A DNA stretch of 64,000 bases from Anopheles merus. Lineage: Eukaryota > Arthropoda > Insecta > Diptera > Culicidae. Below, piece after piece: positions 13,050-25,700 of this stretch. The position numbers and the translations under genes were made by a program. The notes under the pieces are model-generated. The model was not told where the DNA came from and made no database searches. It saw only the letters and a program-made list of their open reading frames with translations. How positions within the stretch are numbered: the stretch's first letter is position 1; every line of letters begins with the position of its first letter. The stretch covers positions 11,344,915-11,408,914 of the forward strand of contig NC_054081.1 of NCBI RefSeq assembly GCF_017562075.2, read 5' to 3'.

Positions 13050-16000
13050 TTGTGATGATATATTTGTCACAGATACCTAGTACCTTCAATTTTAAAGATA
13101 AGATTTAAAGGTTTTTTCTAAGATAAGGCGTAGCGACACGTAGTTAGAGGCGTAATTAGTGATTCAAATCGTTCGAAGTAATTAATAACTGGTAAATACA
13201 GCTGCAAAAATGTTTGTCAGCTGTCATTCTAGAGGGCAAAAGTAGACACAAAAGAACACAAGCTGTCACAAACTGTTCTTTTTTTCCGTAATTTAATTTA
13301 AAATAGGAAATGGAGTATAGTCTACATTCAAGCAAGGGTTACATCAAAAAAGATAATCTCATCCAGTTGCGTATGCTCAGTCGTATTGAAATAGGTATCT
13401 ATTTGAATGTTGAACGTTGAACCACCCACAGGAGGATCAGAAATTATCAAAAGAAAGTAAGAGTTAAAAAAACTGTCTTGCTCATTTCAGCAAGGTAGGA
13501 ATTTTGCTCATTAAGGTCAGCCGGAAGCAGCATCGCCACGAGCAGCATTATTTAGAAGTAACAAAATAAACGATTTATTTATATCTGCCCTCAAAAGTAG
13601 ATAAACATTGTATTCGTTTTTTATTCATCCTTTTGGTTAACACCGGTAGCATTGAGTTCGGGGCTGTGATACGCAAAACTACGACGCGCAAACTTCCTGC
13701 CAGATAAGACCCTACAAGGCCAATTCCGAGGGCACCGTTTGAATTCGGCCAACTCAAAGCAAATCGCCAAGCAAATTACGCTTCGTGTTGTCCCTTGTCG
13801 CCCATTTGTTGTTCAATCTAACCGCCCCACCGTTGGTAGATGCACCGTGCCGGTTTCGGTTTCGGGTGCGTTCGGACATCTTGCCCGGCTTTTTATTGCC
13901 GCTCCGGCTAGACGAATTCCAAAGCGTGCCGGAAAACGGTCCAAGACGACCCGTCTCGCCTCCCACCCAGCAGCCCACAGTGATCAATCAACGCAGCACG
14001 CGGCAACACACTGCAAGCTGGTTCTTTGCTCGGGCTCGGGCCGTTTCTACGCGGGCACGTCCGCGCTGTCAACCCACCAACCGTGCTGGTCTATTTCGGG
14101 CGGCCAAAAATAGTCGCCGACTGCCGGCAGATGTCTTTCGACAGGCCGACTGATGATTTGGCGGACCCCGATCGGGCGTGCGTGCGTGGAGGCGAGTGGG
14201 GGGAGCGAACCGAAGAAAGCAGCGACGCAGTTTGCCAATAAACAGGGAAGGGGTCTGGGGGTGGTGTGAAGGAAAGGGATAACAGTAGACAACAGACACA
14301 TACACACAGTGTCGGTGTGTGGAGCGTATGCGTGCGCAACGTCACTCCGTCATCCCGCTCGCACGACGTTGGGGCCAAAAACCTTTGCATGTCCGGTCGT
14401 GCCTTTTTCCGGGATGAGTGTGCGCTGAGTTACCTGTCAGGGAAGCCGATTTGATGGACGATTTGAAAGCATCGCGAGATGTGACGGTTCGTCGTCTTGG
14501 AGCTCCAATGTTTTTTTTCTTCTAAATAAGGGATTTTGAAGTCGTCTAACATGTACATAAAATAAAGCTATAATCTGAGGTACCTCTGGGTATCGATTAT
14601 CAGTGCAGCGCTCTTGTCCCGTTCAATGATGAATGCGTGTTTTGCGTTGAAAGCAATCTTTTGAAAACATTCTGTTGGAGGAAGTAGTTCAGGGCTATCC
14701 AGGCGGGCTGACAGCTCTACAAAGTTCGCCCGCAATTCTAATCAACCAATTTGTTCGGTTCGGCTAGGTTGAAAGAACAAAGGGCCCCTGCTAGAAGCAG
14801 CCTCACCGCTCGATGACGTTTCCTGCTTGACAGCTTTGTACCATAACAAAAGCTTGCCCTCGATTGCTGTGCCCGGGTTTAGCGCTCCTGCCGAGCCTGG
14901 GGGAGAAGTTCCGGGGAATGGAGCGGAGCGGAGATGTAAATACCAAAACACTGTCTTATAGCATTGTCAGCGATAGCAACCCGGAGCAGATTCGCACATC
15001 AAAGGGTTAATGGACGTGCGTGACAGGGGGAGAAGGATAGTAGAGCAAGTCTAGCCGGCGGCGGGCTCGCTCAACCGTTCGGAAGAGGGATGAGAGGGGG
15101 TTCAGTTGCCCCGAGCAATGGCTGCTGCTGATAGATGTTGCTTCCGCTTGTTCGGCTCAATCGGTTTTTGGCTGCGATGAAAAGACAATGAACCGAAGAT
15201 GCTGAATCGCGCCTGCTTTGGCACTTTTACCAAAATTTCTGCTCCGTGTCGAGGTGAGTGACAACTCTACATGAGTGACCTGTTGGAAAAGGGAAGAAAG
15301 GGGGGGGGGGGGGATGCGTAAGAGCAGCGTATACTGTGGAAGCTGCAGACGGCTGGGTCTACTTGCGGGTTGGGCAAGCGTAAAAGGCGCCCCGAGAGCC
15401 GCGAGCGACCTGCGGCGTTGCGCTCCCTCTCCCACACGGTGTCCCTTTCCCAGGGGGGCAATTCGCGTCTTTAACTTTCACACATTGTTCTACTAGGGGG
15501 GGGACAGACTGTTCCGGGAAATTGCCGCCGTCACACACACACACACGCACACACAGAGACATATCTTCTCCTGTGATCGGCATTTAGGGCATTTCAATTT
15601 CAGAACCCGGACACTCCCGGGTTCTCTCGCACGGTCGCGCGCGCGCGCGCTCGCCCGCAGGGTGGTGGAGTCCGGAACGGCTGCGTATCGTGCGACAGGC
15701 GACTAATTTTAGCACCATCGGGCCACAGGGCCGGGTGAAGGAGGAATGCACGAGCTCACCGATACACGCACACACACACACCTACTGCTCACAGATCTCT
15801 TCTGACACATTCTTATTCTTCACGCCCGCGTACGCCGTCTTTTCTGTTTAGAAATGTCCACCTACGGGAGAGAGAGAGGGGAAGGGGAGGGGGGGTTGGC
15901 GACCGGACGACTTTCCATCGCCCGACCAGTCGGCCCGACCGTTCACGTGGGTTTAATTTTGGAGGTTAATGTCTGGGATGAGGGGGACGGTTTTGCCGGA

Positions 16001-17070
16001 ACCGGCATGTTTTGGGTCCGTAGCGTATGCAGAGTTTGGGGTCGGGGAGGCGGGCGGTGATGGACATTTTGTTGCAGACGGCCAGCGACCTATCCGTTTG
16101 GCCCGTGCAAAGCCAAAACAAATAGACCAACAAAAAAAAAAGGGGGGAAAAGGAAAAGAGGACAAACGCTGTTTGACGAGCGAAAATGACAGTCGTCTGA
16201 TCGCCGGCGGTGTGGGTTATTGCTCCCAACAGGCGCAACAGACACACCAAAAACCAAAAAAAAAAAGAAAGGTGAACAGATTAATAGGTTATGTTTGACG
16301 GTGCAGGATACAGTGCAGGGTAAAAAAGCAAAAGCAGAAAGGCAACAGAAAACAAATGCGAAAAGCACAGCCGCCCTACTACCCTCTCCCGTATTCATAT
16401 TGAACAGCAGTGACTCAATGTTTGTGACAGCTTGCGCTTTACTTAAAGTGATGCTGCGACGCAACGTGATGCTAGATTCGCGCGTGTGTGTGCGCTAAAA
16501 GCAGCTGCTATTGCAACGCCCGGGTCAGCTGAAAATGTTGCCATTTTTGCCATTCTGCTAGGACTCGTTTCGTTTTGGATGAATTAATTAGCTTGAAGCG
16601 GCTGGCCTAAGCAGCAGCTGGTGTGATAAGTTTCACTAGACCAAAAGGACCTTATTAGAAGTGTCTGTAGGCTGTGGGAGTAGTGTGTACTTTTACGTAA
16701 CTTAGCAAGTAAGGACATCGATAATTTCTAGACTCTACTATTCACTCTTGTTCCGTGCACAGTACTTTTACGCCCTCGATAATGCATATTCTCGACAAGC
16801 ATGCTGCCTTGCTTGGTCATCGTATGACTAATGATTTTAATGACCGTAGTTATTGGAAATAATAGATCGTCACTATAGCACTGAACCTTACATGAATTTA
16901 ACGGTGTAGTGTGGTCACCTCCGACACATGCGACTAGACGACTTCCCCATGATTCCTCCAATTGAAAGATCAATTTGTATGTTTCAGACTAGTTATGTGC
17001 GTTCCGGAGCATTAGATTCCATCCATTCTTTATACAGAACGATCGGAAATAGATTAATTCTTTTTGAATC
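13050..17070. other. Non-coding stretch, no gene recognised
   Basis: The first 500 bases are AT-rich. From about 13,740 to 14,460 and from 14,700 to 16,500 the DNA is GC-richer with several simultaneous open frames, none with a recognisable product. A 15-G run lies at 15,300-15,314 and CA/GT tracts near 14,300, 15,530 and 15,770. Multiple overlapping open frames on both strands argue for composition rather than coding. Confidence 0.5.
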
Positions 17071-18697
17071 TAGTAGGTTCTTTCGGAGTGGTAGGTTCGA
17101 TCGGAACGGTAGCTTCAGTTGGAACGGTAGGTTCGGCCGGAACGGTAGGTTCGGTCGTAACGGTAGCTTCGGTTAGAACTGTAGGTTCGATCGGACCGGT
17201 AGGTTCGATCGGAAAGGTAGGTTCAGTTTTAGCAATAGGTTCAGTCGGAATGATAGGTTCGGTAGGAACGGAAAGGCCAGTCAGATCGGTAGGTTCAGTT
17301 GGAACGATAGGTTCAGTTGAAACGGTAGGTTCGGTTGAAACAGAAAGGTTCGGTCGGAACAGTAGGTTTGGTCGGAACGATAGGTTTGACCGGAACGGTA
17401 GGTTCGATCGGAATGGTAGGTTCGAGCGGAACGGTAGATTCGATTGGTACGGTGGGTTCAGTTGTAGCAATAGGTTCGGTCAGAACGGTAGGTTCTGGCG
17501 AAACGAAAAGGTCAGACAGATTGGTAGGTTCAGTAATAACAGTAGGTTCGGTCGGTACGGTAGTTTTGGTTGGAATGGAAGGTGCGGTGGGAATTGTAGG
17601 TTTAGGTGGAACGGTATATTTGGTCGGAACGGTAGGTTCGTTCGCAACGGAAGGTTCGATTGGAACGGTAGGTTCGGTAGGATCAAAAGAATCAGTCGGA
17701 TCAGTAGGTTCGGTCGAAGCGGTAGGTTCAGTCGGAACGATAGGTTTGATCGGAATAGAAAGCTCGATCGGAACAGTAGGTTCGATCGTAACTGTAGGTT
17801 TGATCGGAACGGTAAATTCGATCGGAACGGTAGATTCGATTGGAACGGTGAGTTCGGTTGTAGCAATAGATTCGAACGGAACGATAGGTTTTGGCGAAAC
17901 GGAAAGGTCTGCCAGATCGCTAGGTTCAGTTGGAACGGTAGGTTCAGTTGGAACGGTAGGTTCGGTTTGAACGGTAGGTTCGGTTGGAACAGAAAGGTTC
18001 GGTCGGAACGGTAGGTTTGGTCGGAACGATAGGTTTGTTCGGAACGTTAAGTTTGAAGTTTGAACAGTGGTTTTGATTGGAACGGTAGATTTGATCGGAA
18101 CGGTAGGTTCGATCGGAACGGTGGGTTCGGTTGTAGCAATAGGTTCGGTCGGAACGATTGGTTCTGTCGGAACGGGAAGGCCAGTCAGATCGGTAGGTTC
18201 AGTTGGAACGGTAGGTTCAGTTGGAATGGAAAGTTTTGGTTGGAACGGTAGGTCCAGTTGAAACTATAAGTTCGGTCGCAACAGTCGGTTCAGTCAGATC
18301 GGTAGTTTCGGTCGGAATAGAAAACTTGATCGGAACGGTAGGTTCTGTCGCAATGTCAGTAAGATCGGTTGGTTCGGTTAGTACGGTAGGTTCGGTGGGA
18401 ATAGAAAGGTTCGGTCGGAACGGTAGGTTTAGTTGGAACGATAGGTTCGATCGAAACGGCAGATTCTTTCGGAATGGTAGGTTCTTTGGGAACGACAGGT
18501 TTAGTCAGATCGGTAGGTTCGGTCGATCTGGTAGGTTCGGTCGATCTGGTAGGTTCGGTAGGAACGGTAGGTTCGGTTGGAACTGTAGGTTTAGTTGGAG
18601 CAGTAGGTTCGGCTGGAATGGAATGTTTCGGTTGAAATGGTAGGTCCAGTTGGAACAATAGGTTCGGTCGGAAAGATAGATTGGGTCCGAATGGATA
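17071..18697. repeat. 18-bp minisatellite with higher-order structure
   Basis: About 90 diverged copies of an 18-bp unit with consensus close to GGTAGGTTCGGTCGGAAC. Because 18 is a multiple of three and the unit lacks stops, long frames are open on both strands: VGSVGT-type and RFGRNG-type repeats on plus, PTVPTE-type on minus. Variant unit groups recur. For example, a group starting GGTTGTAGCAATAG followed by an AGGCCAGTCAGATCGG-like variant occurs near 17,460, 17,857 and 18,130, so segments of roughly 270-400 bp have been re-duplicated. Frames shift between segments, and no start, signal peptide or splice context supports a protein. It is most likely neutral tandem DNA. Confidence 0.9.
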
Positions 18698-18699
18698 GA

Positions 18700-21635
18700 A
18701 CCAATATTCGGAGCCTTGTCCTTGTTCACGGATTTACAGAGGAGCGCATAATCCATTTTACCGTTTTAAGAACTTAAACGGTTAACCGTTTTAAGAACTT
18801 TAATCAATGTCACTGTTTAAATGTGTATTTATTTGTTCGAATAAATAGCTAAAAAACATACATATATTATATAAAACATTTTGTCAACCATCTCTTGAAG
18901 GTACGATGACGCGACACAATTCATTTGGAGCCGCCGAATAGATGCGAATTCTCTCTCAGTCCAAAGATCGGAGCGAATCATGCAACTCCCACCCAGGTCG
19001 CTCCCGTCTACGCACGTACCAGCGGGCAGAGGGATGCTGCCAGATATTACGCCACGGCTATCTGCCTGCACCGCGCCCAGATTAGAGGAACAATTTGCAC
19101 TTGTATGCTGCGTGCTGCGCTTCATTGCCCCGTATCGCACATCGCACTGGACCCGTGCCGTTATCAAAACGTTGGCCCCCAGGCTGTGCCACTGTGCTGT
19201 GGAAGAATGTTGCTGAACGGAATGGGGGAAAGAAGGAAGCGAATGGAAAAAAGAGCATTGACGCCTTTTTTTTTCTTCAAACCAACTTCGTTAATCACTT
19301 CCGTCGCGGTTTCGCGGTACCGCTCACTCATCATGGTTTAGCGCGTTGCCAAGGGGTGGACCGCTCGCCCGACCACCGCGGCAATAATGTTTGACCCAAT
19401 TCGCTCAGCGTCGCAGCGCAAAGCCGGCCAGCCGTCGACAAAAAACCGACAACCCCGCGGGAGAATTGATCCAGGGTGTGTGTGACGTAAACACAGCGAT
19501 GAGGAAAAGACTCGAAGACGCGCGATAACGTCCTGGGCGCGTTCGGGCGGCAGCGGAAAGCGGCCCGATGCTAGCAGCTAATCAATTGCTCTTTATTGTC
19601 GACGTTGGATCGCTGGTGCACCCCTAATGTCTCATCGCGTCCGGGCCCGAATTCAATCAGGAACAGAGCGTTACGGGGCGAGCGAGGAGCAAAAAAAAAG
19701 AAGAGCCAAGACTTTCTCAGCTATTTCCGGGCCCTGCTGCCGATGGTAGCTTTAAAAGCAAGGGAAGAAAAAAAAATAGCCAATAGTGTAACGAAATCTC
19801 GCCGTGCCCGGTGTGGTAGCCGTCGCATCCGCCTTGGAGGCAATAGCATCGTACGCGCCTCGGGACGCGTAGAATTACGATGGAAGATTTACCTACGAGC
19901 AATAAAAATAAAATCATCTTGAAGGTAGACCACGGTGCCTAATTGAATTCAGCCCGACGAGCGGGAAGGGCGCCGCAATGGGAGGGAGCAAAATGTAAAA
20001 ATAGTCCAAAATATGACCAAAAGAAGAATGAGAAACGGAACGGAGGCTGAAGCGTTCGGGTGGCCTCGCGCTACCATTTGCTCGGGGCAGCTGATCGCTT
20101 GCACAAGAAGGCAGATGGAAAGTGTGAAGCCTAAGCCTGCGCTAGGAATCGATTTCAATAAAGCGGAATGCCTCCGCAGCCGGAGGACAATCGAGCAGGG
20201 TATGAGCAGATCTAGAGAGGCTGCGGATCTTGGGAATGCCGCCGACAGCTCGGCATCAAAAGACATTGGTGTATTTATAACTATTACGGGTAGATAGTAG
20301 CGTTTAGTGTAGCGTTGCAAGCTTAGGCTGTAAATCTTAATCGGGCAGTAATGCATTGCCATCAAGGCAGTTTTGGTGCCCTCCGTAACATTGGCATCAC
20401 GCACAACTTTACGATCGCGATGCGCCAGAGCATCTTGTCTTCAATTATTGGAGCCGCTCTTGGAAAGCCAAACGCACACCGTAGATAGGTTTGTTTTAAA
20501 TGCTCAAGACAAGGCTAAGAAATTCTACTTCCAAGTTGCATCACTTCTCGCCAGCGCACCGCCGAATACATCATCGCGTTGGCTAAATTTTAGCAACAAA
20601 TAAAGTAACAACAACAAAAAGGAATGAAAAAGTGACACAACTCGTTTATTTTCTGCCTCTTCTCAATCTAATCTCGCTCTAAATGTTGCGTTCGCGCGGT
20701 GGCGCCACTCGGCCACACTAATCTATCACGCCGGTGCCCCCTGAATGGTTTGGGGTTTTTTTCTCTCTGTTTGCTTGCTTGTGTGTGTGTGTGTGTGCTC
20801 CCTTTCTGACGCTCCTTTCTGACGCTCCTTTCTGACCCTTTCCATCGATAGCTCGCTCGCTTGTGTGGTGCGCAATTTTTTTGTTCGCCCTGCCAACCCA
20901 AAAAATGATGCGAAGCATTGGGTAGGTATCGCGAAACCGCAACACACTCCGCGCGGGATGGGGGGTATTTTGGGGGCCAACTTCCGCCTGTGCCGTTTGG
21001 TTTGATAAGAGTGAGAAAAAAAACCTTCGCTATATATTGGTCACCAGCTTCTGGGGTGTGCGCCAGGAGCCACACCGCGATGCTCCCTGTGTACGGCTGA
21101 TAAAATATGAATGGCTTGTCGTGACGCAACGGCACAGCGTGTACGCCTCACGTTCGGTACAATCGTACCTTATCCCTCCCCCCTCATTTACTCAGGCCAT
21201 GTCAGCTCTATCCGCGGACCGCAGAAACCGCATCCGCAGGGCACTGCGAACACCCAAGGTCAGCCGTAGTAATGCGCGCCGATGCACTCCTTTACGAGCA
21301 CGACAAGCTGGAGCAGGCGCCCGGAGCAGCGCCTGGTAAAAGCTGCGCAATTCTAGGCGCCAAGAGCCCGCGTGCACACTCGCTCCAGTGCGCAATATAT
21401 AGTATGGCGCAAGACCGCTGGCCTTGCTGGTTGCTGATAACTTTTCGACTACCTGCCGAATGCTTACACGCGGAAGCCGAGCGGTGATGTAACGGCGGCT
21501 TGCCATTAGCACGGACCCACTGCTAACTTTGGCAGATTATCACGCCACTCCCAATTGATATGTTGTATCGGGAGTTCATTTGCGTGGTTGCGGCTGTGGT
21601 GCAGCTACAATTTAGTGATGGGTAATGTTGGCAGA
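18700..21635. other. Non-coding stretch, no gene recognised
   Basis: No conserved protein is recognisable. A small triplicated word (TCTGACGCTCCTT-like, near 20,804-20,840) and a GT tract near 20,780 are present. The open frames at 19,949-20,404 (minus) and 20,013-20,297 (plus) overlap each other on opposite strands and neither shows a known domain. Confidence 0.5.
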
Positions 21636-21639
21636 AATC

Positions 21640-22482
21640 TGTACTCGACTGCGATCCGATTCCGATAATTTCGGAACCGACTCCGGGAGATAGCTCCGCC
21701 TAGCATTATTTGGAGTCGTCTGGAGTCGTCTGGAGTCGTCCGGAGTCGGCCATTTGACTCCGACCAACTCCGATCGACTTAGAATTATTCCGACTCCGGA
21801 TGATTCTGGCTGACTCCGGCCAACTTCAGATGACTTCGGACAGCTCCAGATGACTCTGGACAACTCCAGACGACTCCGGACGACTCCGGACGACTTCGAA
21901 TATGAACGAATCAGAATTATTCCGACTCTGGACGATTCTGGCTGACTCCGGACAACTCCAGACGACTCCGGACAACTCTAGACGATTGCGGACAACTCCA
22001 GATGACTCCAGACAACTCCAGACGACTCCGGACGACTCCGACTACGAACGACTCCGACCCAGACGGCTACGACTCAGGCGACTACTTCTCCGGAGTCGGC
22101 CGGAGTCGTTCGGTGTCGGAGTCGACTCCATTTGACTCCGACCAACTCCGATCGACTTAGAATTATTCCGACTCCGGATGATTCTGGCTGTCTCTGGCCA
22201 ACTCCAGATGACTTCGGACAACTCCGGACGACTCCAACTACGAAGGAATCAGAATTATTCCGACTCCGGACGATTCTGGCCGACTGCGGATAACTCCAGA
22301 CGACTCCGGGCAACTCCAGACGACTCCGGACAACTCCAGACGATTGCGGACAACTCCAGATGACTCCAGACAACTCCAGATGACTCCGGACAACTCCGAC
22401 TACGAAAGACTCCAACCCAGACGACTACGACTCAGGCGACTACGACTCAGGCGACTACTTCTCCGAACGACTCCGACTCCTT
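21640..22482. repeat. 10-bp minisatellite with higher-order duplication
   Basis: The array is built of a 10-bp monomer close to GGACGACTCC or AGACAACTCC, with the opposite-strand form GGAGTCGTCT at its left end. Three monomers make 30 bp, which gives a 10-residue peptide periodicity in open frames. Longer blocks recur. The phrase GAATTATTCCGACTCCGGAT occurs near 21,780 and again near 22,160, and a version beginning GAATCAGAATTATTCC occurs near 21,907 and near 22,246, so a block of about 340-380 bp was duplicated. No sign of coding function. Confidence 0.88.
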
Positions 22483-22487
22483 GAGTA

Positions 22488-22580
22488 ACTAGTGATTCCT
22501 ATTTTGCCAAAGTCCAGAGATGTGTATCACTAGCTAGTGATTCCTATTTTGCCAAAGTCCAGAGATGTGTATCACTAGCT
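22488..22580. repeat. 45-bp tandem dimer
   Basis: Two essentially identical 45-bp units begin at CTAGTGATTCCTATTTTGCC and end at GTGTATCACTAG. Each unit has short inverted ends (CTAGTGAT and ATCACTAG). The dimer sits just after the 10-bp minisatellite. Confidence 0.9.
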
Positions 22581-22748
22581 TTAATCATCTCCAAATAATC
22601 GAACGGCTCGTACGAAGATAATGGCTTGTACTTCAAGCTACTTACTGCGCATTCTAACCCAATTGCCTGATATCGGATACATCTAGCGCCACTGTGAAGG
22701 TCACTGTTCGCTTCATCTCACTGTGAGCCGCCTTGGATAAGCATCTCC

Positions 22749-22750
<2 letters not shown>

Positions 22751-22784
<34 letters not shown>
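22751..22784. repeat. CTG trinucleotide microsatellite
   Basis: Eleven uninterrupted CTG repeats. They give poly-Ala on the minus strand and poly-Leu or poly-Cys-type frames on plus, but no surrounding gene is recognised. Confidence 0.95.
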
Positions 22785-25700
22785 GACATCCGTGGGAATT
22801 TCTGCGATAATGTACGCTAAACGAAGCGTTTCCGACAAACCGACCCTCCCCCCTCCCCCCTCCGCCAACACAATCGGGCGATATTTCCGCTCTCCAGCCA
22901 AGGTTACACACGCCAGCCGACACTGGCAAAAGGGTGTGCTGAGCGAATGGACGGAGGACGGAGACGGAGCCACTGAATGAAATTCCCCCGAAAAGTGGGT
23001 TGATTGAAGATCGTGGCCAACGCAGCCCGCGTATGTAAAGCAGCGTGTGGGGTAGCGACAGAGAGAAGAGAAGAAGAAGAAAAAAAAAGAAATCATAAAG
23101 AACTCACGATTAGCGCGAACGAACTCTCGGCACAAGAGGCTGGCAGTAAAGGGTCGCGCTCGCTAGCTCTCAGCATCTAGCGTGCGGGTGACCTTGGGAA
23201 GCGAATACAGCTTCTTCTGGAGGTGGGGGCGTCAACTGCTCCAAAAACAGCCGATGCTACTCGCATGATAATCACGATTATTTTAATAACGGTTGTGCGT
23301 ACCGTTTCAGGGGCAGAGTGGCTTTGCTATACTACCTCACTGACCGGTTTTCTGGCATCTCGCACGATTTTCAAGGTTGCGCTATTTCAATCCTGTCAAT
23401 CTGGAACTTCCAGCCTCCACGCACCTTCATAACCTACAGCAAAATCCTTGGAGCATCAGCAAGTCACTCAGTGAGCTTTTAACTCGACAAGGCAAGGTTT
23501 GCGCAACGCACCGAGTGTTACTGATGGAATAAAGTTGTTATCGATGATGTCCCTGGTCCCTTCAGCAGCGATGATCGTTCGTATCTAACACCCAAGATCA
23601 GTAACGAATTTCGTAGGAACGCTAGGATAAATAATGCAGCCGGCCTCAAAATAATCCACTGCAAGCAATTAATGAAACATTACTAAGGCTAATTTAAGTA
23701 GCAGTTTTGATCGTAAAGAACATTTCCCTCGACCGTTAGCATGCTGCGTTTTATGTGATAAATAATCGGCATGTTAGGGCAACTTCTGTCAACACGAGAA
23801 ACCTGATCATCGGTTAGATTACGGTTGGGTCGTTTGCTTGGCTCACCTGAGGGACATAATTTTCCGTCCGATACGACTCTATCTCCATTATCTCCAAACC
23901 GTAGCTGGCAGGGTGTTAGTTTTCCAGTAGTTTGATGCAGCCTAATACGCCTTTACATGCGGTAGCTAATGTGCATTGTCGGGCAATAAACACTCTTAAA
24001 TTATACGTGTAATCGTCTAATCGGTTTTTGCTTCCCTCCCTACATTTCAACGGCAAGGGACGATCCAACGATCAAACCCCGGGCCCGGCTTCCGAGGGTT
24101 CTGCCAAAGGACACTTGCACTTGCCAGCAGGGTCGCTGGCGAGCAAGTAGAAAGCATCACGAAACAATGGCCCAGCGATACCGAAAAACACCCCTACTTT
24201 TTCTGGTGCTGGGCAAAGCGATCGTACCATAAATTGTTTGCAACGAGCGATCCGATCCGATGGGGGATCGCCGGTATTATCAAGTGACTTGATTTGGGCA
24301 GGAACTAATTGCCGGGCCGGGCGCACAATAGATTTATGTTACATGGGTAGCCGTATCTCCAGTGTCGTTTGATGCGGTGCGAGTGCCAGTTGATACAGTA
24401 TCGACGAGCAGGAACCCGGCAGGGGGGCATCTGGCGCGCTCTATGCTGGTTGGGAAGGATGTAGCCGCAGCCGTCTGTGCCGTCATGCTCTCGCTTCTTA
24501 GTTTAGGAGGGTCGCCGCAGCGTTCTAGCCGGTTCGGTTCCGGGCCAGGGTTCACTGGATAGTACAATTGCGGGATGTACGATCTATCGCAACCGACCAT
24601 ATGATTCATAGGCGTGGTTCCGGTTGTCGTTAGAACGCGGCCTATCGTTCCGCATCTCTACCTATCGGCATGAAGTTACTGTCTTCAACATGTTCGGTGT
24701 ATTTTTGTTTTCTTGGCAGGGGTGGTGCTTAGCAATGGCGTAGAAATTTATTACTATTTAATTTAGCGAACAGCCAATTGCCTTGTTGCTAATAGTACCG
24801 ACCGCTTTCACAAAGGCCCGGCCGCGCGCGGGACAGGTTCTCCAGATGCAAAAAAAAACAGGCACCAAAGGTACACAGCCATAAAGTAAGCGAACAAACG
24901 TAAAAGAGTCGTTCGGAGCGCACTGGCCAAATTAAACAGGTATAAATTTACGCATGTAGCAACGGCTTGGAAATGAATTATGCAGTCCATCCTGCGAGGG
25001 GTCTGATTATAGGAAATTAATAAAGCAACAATGATTCTCGACCGAATATTATTTCCCTCGCACCCATCTCTATCAAGCGTTCGATTAGTTCCGCTCCGGC
25101 TGCTTTTGGGCCGAAAACGGAAGAAAAGTAAAATGAAAAGCACTGAACCTGCTTAGGAAAGAGAAGGAAGAAGAAAACGGGTCCAAAGGTATAAGTAAAT
25201 AAATGAATCGATAAATAAAAAGAGAATAACAACAGCACTCAAAAAAAGGTAAAGGCCGCACTAGTTGTGGTTGTACAAGTGTGCCGGTAGGTGTCATACT
25301 GCGACTCGCAATCCAATGACGAGTATGATGTGTTCGGTCGACAACTGTTCAAACTGTTGCCTTTTTTTCCCCCTCAGCTCAGTGCCTCCCAGTGCGTGGA
25401 GTTGTGTATGGTGCACACTGTTGGTGGTGTGTGGATGTGTGTGTGTGTGTTTTGTAGGGTCTATGCGTGTGCTTCACATTTCTTGTGCCGCCAATACCGT
25501 CGACCGGCACTGCAGGGTCATTGGAGGGAAAAATATGACACATGAACGTTCATAACTTAATAGGATGGCCTCTTCCGAGGACCCACATTAAGACAACTTC
25601 TGCCGCCACAGTAGCAAATGCGGGACTAATTAGTCCCAATGCGTGTCCGAACAGCCACGCACCGGTAGCGGGGCAGAAGGGCTCGCTCGCTGTTAAGATC

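Noticed and set aside
17064..18014. 316-codon open frame with RFGRNG and VGSVGT repeats
   Set aside because: Produced by the stop-free 18-bp minisatellite. The peptide changes repeat type when the array slips, and equally open frames exist in the other directions.
19949..20404. 151-codon minus-strand frame overlapping a 94-codon plus-strand frame
   Set aside because: Neither strand shows a domain, and mutual overlap on opposite strands suggests chance.
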